Below the pieces are notes generated by a model. The model was not told the DNA's origin, ran no database searches, and saw only the letters and a program-made list of their open reading frames with translations. A stretch of 64,000 bases of DNA, taken from positions 1 through 64,000 of the forward strand of contig JBKBIP010000030.1 of the NCBI GenBank assembly GCA_046297495.1. The letters run 5' to 3'. The position numbers and the translations under genes were made by a program. Below are positions 58,486-64,000 of the stretch, piece by piece. The DNA is from JBKBIP01 sp046297495. Its GTDB lineage: Bacteria; Planctomycetota; Planctomycetia; Gemmatales; Gemmataceae. The first letter of the stretch is position 1. Each line of letters begins with the position of its first letter.

Positions 58486-61212
58486 TCATGAACCCGGCTG
58501 ATAGCCCACGGGTCCGCCGTTCACGCCAGCCGTGGTTAGGGGGCTATTGGCGGGATAGGTCAGAAAATCAGCAGCGTCTTTATTCGTGGGCAGGGGTGGA
58601 AATGCTATGCCCCTGATACCCAGGTTAATGTTTCCTTCCTTGACGGCATTTTCGCGCACGTTGCCATCCAGAACGAAGATTTGTTTGATCGCGTTGACGT
58701 CGGGAGCACCAGTCGTTTGGGCCAGGTTATTGACACCGTTGGCGAAAAGGTTGTTAATTAGTTCCAATTTACTTTGGTCCGTCGGTAGCGGCTTGAATGA
58801 GAAAGTATTGGCCACCTGGCAAAACGTGTTTGCTTCAATCCGTGCCTGGATATGGGGAGCGGGCAGCTTGCCGTTGTTGTACAGGAAGCCAACCGAGGCG
58901 TTAAAAAAGCGATTGCCTTGAAAGACGCCATCGCGCAGCAGAGTGAAACTGCTGCGTTGGCTGAATTTGTTATCACCGCCCAAATTCACAATCGCGTTCC
59001 TGAAGGGGCCGATGAATTGACATTGGCGCACTTCCACGAAAGCATTCATCGGCACATCACGAATGCCTGGGTTCACGTCAAAGCTGATGGCATTCGAAGG
59101 GGGCTGTGCTCCGGGAGCGTTGTTCGCATTGACGATGCGTACTTGCCGGAAAACGATCGGTTTGTCGCTTTCACCGACGCAATTCATGATCTGCACGCCA
59201 CTTTGCGTGAAGCCTTGCAGTTGGACGTTCTCGAAGGTCACGCCAGGACACTTACCGAAGAGGGTGATCAGGTCGGAGACGCGCTGAGCACCGTCGAATG
59301 TCATGCCCTCGAAACGCCAACCTGTTACTCCTGGAAGCTCGATCAATTTGTCGCCTTGCGACAGTTTGACGGGGGCACGCCACACCAAGGAACCATTCTT
59401 GGCGGGGTCGGCATGAATGGTGATGTTCCGGCTTAGATTGCTGGCACTGGCTTGTGTGATCACCAGCTGCTCTTCATGCACATCGTCCATCAAGACAATG
59501 GTGTCGTTCGCTTGGGCTTGGCTCAATGCCGCGCGTACCGATTTGATGGGCTGATCTTTGCCCACGCTCCAGCGCTGCGGCTGGCGGGGCGGCTCCGTGG
59601 TGGTGGCGGTCGGAGTGGTCGGCGAGCCGCCTGACAGTGCCCAAATCGTCAGCCCAAGGACACTGGCGAGGAAAAGCAATCCCGCGGCGCCGAGCACAAT
59701 CCAGAGGCGGCGCCGGTCTTGGGCGGTGAGCGCCCCCGCGCCAGCTTGTGCCCCTGAGGAAGGAGATGAACTCGATCCCGTCGTGTCCAAATTGGTCAGC
59801 TCCGCCAAACCAGCGCCGCCTCGATCTTCGGATACGGGAGCTTTGTTGAAAGCGGAAGCCAGTGAGGAGAGGCCATTATTTTCCACGATAGGTTTTTTGG
59901 GTGGAGCTTTGCTCGGTAGGGGCCGAGGAGATGCTGGCGCGGACGGTGGCACCATCGGCGCCTTGGGCATGGTCGGCGTCGCCGAAGGGGAATCAGCGCG
60001 CGTGACGGGCGGACCACTGGCGGGTCGTGAGGCCACCCCCGCAGGGGCGGTGCGCGGATAGTTGGCCGGCGCCGCGCCGCTCGAAGCGGCAGTCGAGATG
60101 GCTGGTCCCTGCGCTTCCGGGCCGGCCATCATGGCCGCTGGGCTGAGGCGCGGCATTTCCGCTTCGGGGGGCGGTGGGATCGGTTGCTGCGTCCAAGGAG
60201 CCAAACCTTCCGCCACTTCAATGGGTATCTGAAACCGTTCCGCAGCGTTCTTGGCCATCATGTGTTCCAGGAAGGCGGCCAAACCTTCGGGGACATCGGG
60301 GCGCAACGCACGAATCGGTTTGGGTTGGCGGGTCTGGTGCCAGATGAGCTTTTGGGCCACCGTGCCCTCGCTGAACGGCGGTTGGCCGGTGAGCATGAAA
60401 TAGAAGGTCGCCCCCAGGCTGTAAATGTCCGCTCGAATATCGACGCCGTGACTATCGATGGCCTGTTCGGGAGCCAAATAATCGGCCGTGCCCAAGACGC
60501 TTTCGTCGTATTTCTTGGTGAGAATGTCTTCTTGGTCGTTGAAGAACCGAGCCAAGCCCATGTCAAGAATTTTGAGAACCCCGGTACGATCCACCAACAG
60601 ATTGCCGGGCTTGATGTCGCGGTGGACCAAGCCCGCTTCGTGGGCGTGTTGTAAGCCGAACGCGGCCTGACGAATGTAGTGACAGGCACGCAGCACATCC
60701 ATGGGGCCGTGTTTCTTCACGATCTCTTGCAAGCTACTGCCATCAACATATTCCATGACCAAGAAGTGCAAGTTTTCATCCTGGTCGATGTCGTAAGCGC
60801 GAACGATGTTGGGATGATCCAAAGCGGCCGCCGCGCGGGCCTCACGGTAGAAGCGTTCCAATGAGGAAGGGTCTTCCGCCTTGGCCGCCGGCAATACCTT
60901 AACCGCCACGCGCCGGCGCATGAATTTATGCTCGCACAGGTACACGCTCCCCATGCCGCCGGAGCCGAGGCGTTCCAGTACCTTGTATTTACCAATGGTG
61001 AACCGACGCCATTTGCCGAGTAGGAATTGTTCGGCTTGGAAATGAGTCAAGAAGCCGTCGCGCACCAAGTACCCCGCGCACTTACCAGGTTCGTCCGGCA
61101 AGGCGTTGGCGGCTCGCAGTTGTTCCACATAAGGGTTGAGACGCTTGTCGTCTACCACACCGCTTTTGCGGATCAGTTCGAGCAATTCCTGGGTTGTTGA
61201 GGGCACGGCCAT
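58486..61212 (-). CDS. Membrane Ser/Thr protein kinase with right-handed beta-helix ectodomain
   Basis: A 908-residue protein starting MAVPSTTQELLELI at 61212, with GGAAGG upstream. An N-terminal segment (1-70) common to planctomycete kinases precedes the kinase (75-335): LGSGGMGSVYL, VAVKVL (Lys105), HRDIKPGN (Asp199), and DMG in place of DFG (217-219). A Pro/Ala-rich linker follows, then a membrane span (LWIVLGAAGLLFLASVLGLTI, residues about 505-525). The outside part has a pectin-lyase-like right-handed beta-helix of about 350 residues (TFENVQLQGFTQSGVQIMN). It likely senses an envelope polymer and phosphorylates cytoplasmic targets. Confidence 0.93.
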   Translation of the reverse strand: MAVPSTTQELLELIRKSGVVDDKRLNPYVEQLRAANALPDEPGKCAGYLVRDGFLTHFQAEQFLLGKWRRFTIGKYKVLERLGSGGMGSVYLCEHKFMRRRVAVKVLPAAKAEDPSSLERFYREARAAAALDHPNIVRAYDIDQDENLHFLVMEYVDGSSLQEIVKKHGPMDVLRACHYIRQAAFGLQHAHEAGLVHRDIKPGNLLVDRTGVLKILDMGLARFFNDQEDILTKKYDESVLGTADYLAPEQAIDSHGVDIRADIYSLGATFYFMLTGQPPFSEGTVAQKLIWHQTRQPKPIRALRPDVPEGLAAFLEHMMAKNAAERFQIPIEVAEGLAPWTQQPIPPPPEAEMPRLSPAAMMAGPEAQGPAISTAASSGAAPANYPRTAPAGVASRPASGPPVTRADSPSATPTMPKAPMVPPSAPASPRPLPSKAPPKKPIVENNGLSSLASAFNKAPVSEDRGGAGLAELTNLDTTGSSSSPSSGAQAGAGALTAQDRRRLWIVLGAAGLLFLASVLGLTIWALSGGSPTTPTATTTEPPRQPQRWSVGKDQPIKSVRAALSQAQANDTIVLMDDVHEEQLVITQASASNLSRNITIHADPAKNGSLVWRAPVKLSQGDKLIELPGVTGWRFEGMTFDGAQRVSDLITLFGKCPGVTFENVQLQGFTQSGVQIMNCVGESDKPIVFRQVRIVNANNAPGAQPPSNAISFDVNPGIRDVPMNAFVEVRQCQFIGPFRNAIVNLGGDNKFSQRSSFTLLRDGVFQGNRFFNASVGFLYNNGKLPAPHIQARIEANTFCQVANTFSFKPLPTDQSKLELINNLFANGVNNLAQTTGAPDVNAIKQIFVLDGNVRENAVKEGNINLGIRGIAFPPLPTNKDAADFLTYPANSPLTTAGVNGGPVGYQPGS

Positions 61213-61578
61213 TGGGTCTACCTTCCGGGGGACAAAACGCAGCCCCATCTATCTGCCGGCCAAGCTTTTATCCCGAAAACGAAACGAACGCCCATTGAAG
61301 GGTTCCGCGTGAGAGACTACTGAAATTATAGAATAATAATTCGTTCCTAGAGAATAATCTCTCAAAAAACCTATCCAAGCCATTTGAGTTTCCCACTCGA
61401 CGGAACAGATTGCAAGAGGGGAGTAGGAATTTTTCGCTATTATTTTATCTTGTCAGGATTCGGCAAGTTAGACAAATTGGATTTTTCCGTGCTCGTTAAT
61501 CGGCTTATGCTCACGGCGCGGATGGCTCGCTCGCTAAACGGACATCGCCCTTTCACGATATCATTCGGAGTTTCTCAC
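61213..61578. other. Divergent intergenic region, AT-rich
   Basis: 366 bases between divergent kinase and oxidoreductase genes. It has AT-rich parts near 61320-61370 that could hold promoters for either, but no clear -35/-10 pair. No gene is supported. Confidence 0.5.
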
Positions 61579-63678
61579 GTGTCAACCATTCGTGCTGTGT
61601 GTCCGCATGACTGCCCCGATACCTGTAGCATGATTGTCACCGTCCGCGATGGACAGGCCGTGCAGTTGCGCGGCGATGCCGACCATCCCTTCACGCGCGG
61701 CTTCCTGTGCCAGAAAGTGGCCCGTTATCTGGACCGGGTCTATCACCGTGACCGGCTGCAATATCCGCTGAAACGGACTGGCCCCAAAGGGAGCGGCCAA
61801 TTCACGCGCATCCGCTGGGATGAAGCCATTGACCTCATCGCCGAGCGTTTCGCCGCCATCGCCGCCAGCTCGGATGGGCCACAAGTGATCCTGCCGTACA
61901 GCTACGCCGGCACGATGGGAAAGCTGCAAGGAAGCAGCCTGGATCGACGCTTCTTCCATCGGTTGGGGGCATCGCTGCTCGACCGCACCATCTGCGCCAC
62001 GGCGGGGGGGACTGGCTGCGACATCACCTTGGGAACGCGAGCCGTCATTGACCCGGAAGCGACCGTTCACGCCCGCACCATCATCAATTGGGGATCGAAT
62101 ACTAGCGTCACGAACATGCACCTCTGGGCGCTGATGCACGAAGCGCGTAAACGCGGGGCCAAGATCATCACCATCGATCCGTACCGTTGCAAGACGGCCG
62201 AGCGCAGCGACTGGTGGTTGCCCATCCGCCCCGGCACCGACGCCGCCCTGGCATTGGGGCTGATGCACGTCATCTGGCGTGAAGGCTGGCACGATTCGGA
62301 TTATCTCGACCGCTACTGTTTGGGCGGCGATCAGCTGCGCGCGCGGGCCCTGCGGGACTATCCGCCGGAAAAGGTAGCTGCCATCACTGGCCTCAGCATA
62401 GCTGACATCGAGCAGCTGGCCCGCGACTATGCCACCATCCAACCGTCTCTGATTCGGGTCAATTACGGTTTGCAGCGTCATGCTGGCGGCGGCATGGCAG
62501 TGCGGACCATCACTTGCCTGCCAGCAGTCATCGGAGCCTGGCGTCACGTAGGAGGCGGGGCGCTGTTGAGCACGAGCCAATTGTATCCCTTCAACAGTGC
62601 CAAATTGGAACGGCCCGACTTGATCCCCTCCGGCACGCGCACCATTAACATGGTGCAGCTGGCGGAAGCCCTGAACGGAGATTTGGCCCCGCCGCCGGTG
62701 CGGGCGCTGTATGTCTATAACTCGAATCCCGCCGCCGTCTGTCCCGATCAGGCTCGTGTCTTGCAGGGCTTGCGCCGCGAGGATTTGTTCACCGTCGTCC
62801 ATGAGCAGTTTCCGACCGACACCGTTGATTATGCCGACATCGTGTTGCCGGCCACAACGCAGCTGGAACATTTCGACATTCATGGCTCGTATGGTCATCT
62901 TTATGTCCTGGCCAATCAACCGGCCATCGCCCCCTTGCACGAGGCGAAATCCAACAATGAGGTCTTTCGCCTCTTGGCCCGGCGGCTGGGGTTCGAGCCG
63001 GAATTGTTCGAGGTCAGCGACGAGGAGTTGGCGGCGGAGGCGCTGGAAGCAGTCTCTGGGGCCAACGGCTACCCGCAGGCCGAGGCGTTCGCCGGCATCA
63101 CGCTGGAAAAGCTGTGCCACGACGGCCCGCGACGGATGAACTATCCCAAGGATTATGCCCCCTTCGCCGAGGGGAATTTCGGCACGCCCTCGGGCAAGTG
63201 CGAATTGTATTCGCCAGCGCTGGCCGCTCAGGGGTTGGATCCGCTTCCCGCCTACACGCCGCCACACGAAGACCCACACACCCGCCCCGACCTGGCCGCG
63301 CGCTTCCCGTTGCAAATGCTCAGCCCGCCGGAGCCAGCGTTTCTCAATTCCACTTTCGTCAACATCGACGAGCTGCGCCGCATGGCCGGGGAACCAAAAG
63401 TGTATTTACATCGCCACGATGCCGAGCAACGTGGCATCGCCGATGGTCAATGGGTGACCGTTTTCAATGACCGGGGCCGCTTCCGCGCGCGGGCGGTCGT
63501 TGGTGAGCAGGTGAAGCAAGGGGTCGTGGTCGCCCCCAGCATTTGGTGGAACAAGTACGCCAGCGACGGCGTCAACTGCAACGCCACCACCAGCAGCCGA
63601 CTCACCGACTTCGGCGGCGGGGCCACTTTTTTTGACAATCTGGTGGAAGTGCGGAAGGAAGAAGCGGTTGTGGACTAA
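61579..63678 (+). CDS. Molybdopterin-dependent oxidoreductase with 4Fe-4S domain
   Basis: A 699-residue protein. The GTG at 61579 (VSTIRAVCPHDCPDTC) is preferred because GGAG lies eight bases upstream; a longer frame adds non-family residues. The N-terminal CPHDCPDTC with a later GFLCQK forms the 4Fe-4S motif, followed by the molybdopterin-binding core (IINWGSNTSVTN, RTICATAGGTGCDI). The C-terminal molydop-binding domain ends VVVAPSIWWNKYASDG. It lacks a Tat signal, so it is cytoplasmic. The family includes formate dehydrogenase- and biotin sulfoxide reductase-like enzymes; the substrate is unknown. Monocistronic. Confidence 0.94.
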   Translation: MSTIRAVCPHDCPDTCSMIVTVRDGQAVQLRGDADHPFTRGFLCQKVARYLDRVYHRDRLQYPLKRTGPKGSGQFTRIRWDEAIDLIAERFAAIAASSDGPQVILPYSYAGTMGKLQGSSLDRRFFHRLGASLLDRTICATAGGTGCDITLGTRAVIDPEATVHARTIINWGSNTSVTNMHLWALMHEARKRGAKIITIDPYRCKTAERSDWWLPIRPGTDAALALGLMHVIWREGWHDSDYLDRYCLGGDQLRARALRDYPPEKVAAITGLSIADIEQLARDYATIQPSLIRVNYGLQRHAGGGMAVRTITCLPAVIGAWRHVGGGALLSTSQLYPFNSAKLERPDLIPSGTRTINMVQLAEALNGDLAPPPVRALYVYNSNPAAVCPDQARVLQGLRREDLFTVVHEQFPTDTVDYADIVLPATTQLEHFDIHGSYGHLYVLANQPAIAPLHEAKSNNEVFRLLARRLGFEPELFEVSDEELAAEALEAVSGANGYPQAEAFAGITLEKLCHDGPRRMNYPKDYAPFAEGNFGTPSGKCELYSPALAAQGLDPLPAYTPPHEDPHTRPDLAARFPLQMLSPPEPAFLNSTFVNIDELRRMAGEPKVYLHRHDAEQRGIADGQWVTVFNDRGRFRARAVVGEQVKQGVVVAPSIWWNKYASDGVNCNATTSSRLTDFGGGATFFDNLVEVRKEEAVVD

Positions 63679-63901
63679 GAAACCATCTGAACCTCATGAA
63701 TCATTCGTCCCACGCCCATTGATAAGACACGAACCCCGCTCACGTTTTCCATCCCAGGGCAAATTTATGCTGTTTGCCGCCCAAAAATTCCTCACGATTC
63801 GTCTTTTCCGCGTATTTTTGCCACATTTGGATTGCAAAGCGACACTCTCTCGATTAGAAAAGCCACCAACACCTTGGCCAGACTCACCACGAAGGAGCAG
63901 G

Positions 63902-64000
63902 AATGGGACCAGCGAAAGACCAATCACAGCCCATCCAAGCCCAGTTGGGCCTGTGGGACGCGGTCAGCATCATTGTTGGCATCGTCATTGGCGCCAGTAT
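63902..64000 (+). CDS. APC-superfamily amino-acid permease, 5' end only
   Basis: The gene runs off the window edge. AAGGAG precedes the ATG at 63902. The 33 visible residues, with a short polar leader and then LGLWDAVSIIVGIVIGAS, match the start of the first membrane span of amino-acid/polyamine permeases, whose family motif is GxWxAxxxxxGxxIGxG. Substrate is not predictable from this fragment. Confidence 0.8.

Noticed and set aside
61582..63315. 577-codon minus-strand ORF
   Set aside because: Antisense shadow of the molybdopterin oxidoreductase.

Overview
The window comes from a planctomycete, most likely a member of the Gemmataceae. This is inferred from gene content: two sulfatases, a DUF1080 protein, TIGR03067 and TIGR03000 domain proteins, HEAT/WD40 secreted proteins, a Ser/Thr kinase with a membrane anchor and an extracytoplasmic domain, an ECF sigma/anti-sigma pair, two Gfo/Idh/MocA oxidoreductases, and a DRG-like GTPase. 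GC content is high (roughly 60 % by eye). A run of 98 N bases at 21724-21821 shows that the source is a scaffolded draft assembly. No rRNA, tRNA, CRISPR array, integrase or intact transposase was seen.

Layout. 1-959: 3' part of nuoD. 1.0-9.4 kb: mostly minus-strand accessory genes (SGNH-like secreted protein, PilZ, DUF1080, small secreted protein, ECF sigma with anti-sigma, RraA-family aldolase, HEAT+WD40 protein), with one plus-strand prenyltransferase-repeat protein. 9.7-12.2 kb: ribD and a CCA-adding-enzyme-type nucleotidyltransferase, convergent. 12.3-19.7 kb: a minus-strand block that looks like a glycan-degradation operon (sulfatase, DUF4838/CBM9 giant protein, sialidase, Gfo/Idh). 20-31.6 kb: mixed accessory genes (TerB-like protein, truncated Uma2, second sialidase containing the gap, polytopic membrane protein, ImmA/IrrE protease, a secreted alpha-barrel protein, a lipoprotein with a hydrolase elbow, Gfo/Idh plus TIGR03067, HU). 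32-36.8 kb: pheA, dnaK, DRG-like GTPase. 37-40.7 kb: second sulfatase, a decayed WD40 fragment, a cysteine desulfurase, Uma2. 40.8-45.6 kb: housekeeping block ffh-rpsP-trmD-rplS-yraN-tyrS. 45.9-49.4 kb: small hypothetical, SDR, RluA-type pseudouridine synthase, S41 protease. 49.8-64 kb: Cys/Gly-rich TIGR03000 protein with a strong terminator, a 959-residue membrane protein, an M20 peptidase and CE1-type esterase pair, an FlgI-like/HEAT lipoprotein, a Ser/Thr kinase with a beta-helix ectodomain, a molybdopterin oxidoreductase, and the start of an APC permease.

How genes work together. The 12.3-19.7 kb block has 2-67 base spacers and would desulfate, trim and oxidise sugars from a complex acidic glycan outside the cytoplasm; the second sialidase, the second sulfatase and the DUF1080 protein add to that capacity. 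The ffh-tyrS block is a translation and secretion housekeeping unit from which rimM is absent.

The most striking non-coding signal is a dispersed palindromic element with arms resembling GATTCATCGTTTCGCGCG and its complement. It recurs in at least ten intergenic places, sits in several convergent gene junctions, and in some places supplies a stop codon. A second related palindrome family and two different MITE-like palindromes are also present. I did not find a clear new defence or biosynthetic system; the best candidates for novelty are the repeat family, the Cys/Gly-rich secreted protein, the FlgI-like/HEAT lipoprotein and the DUF4838-centred operon.
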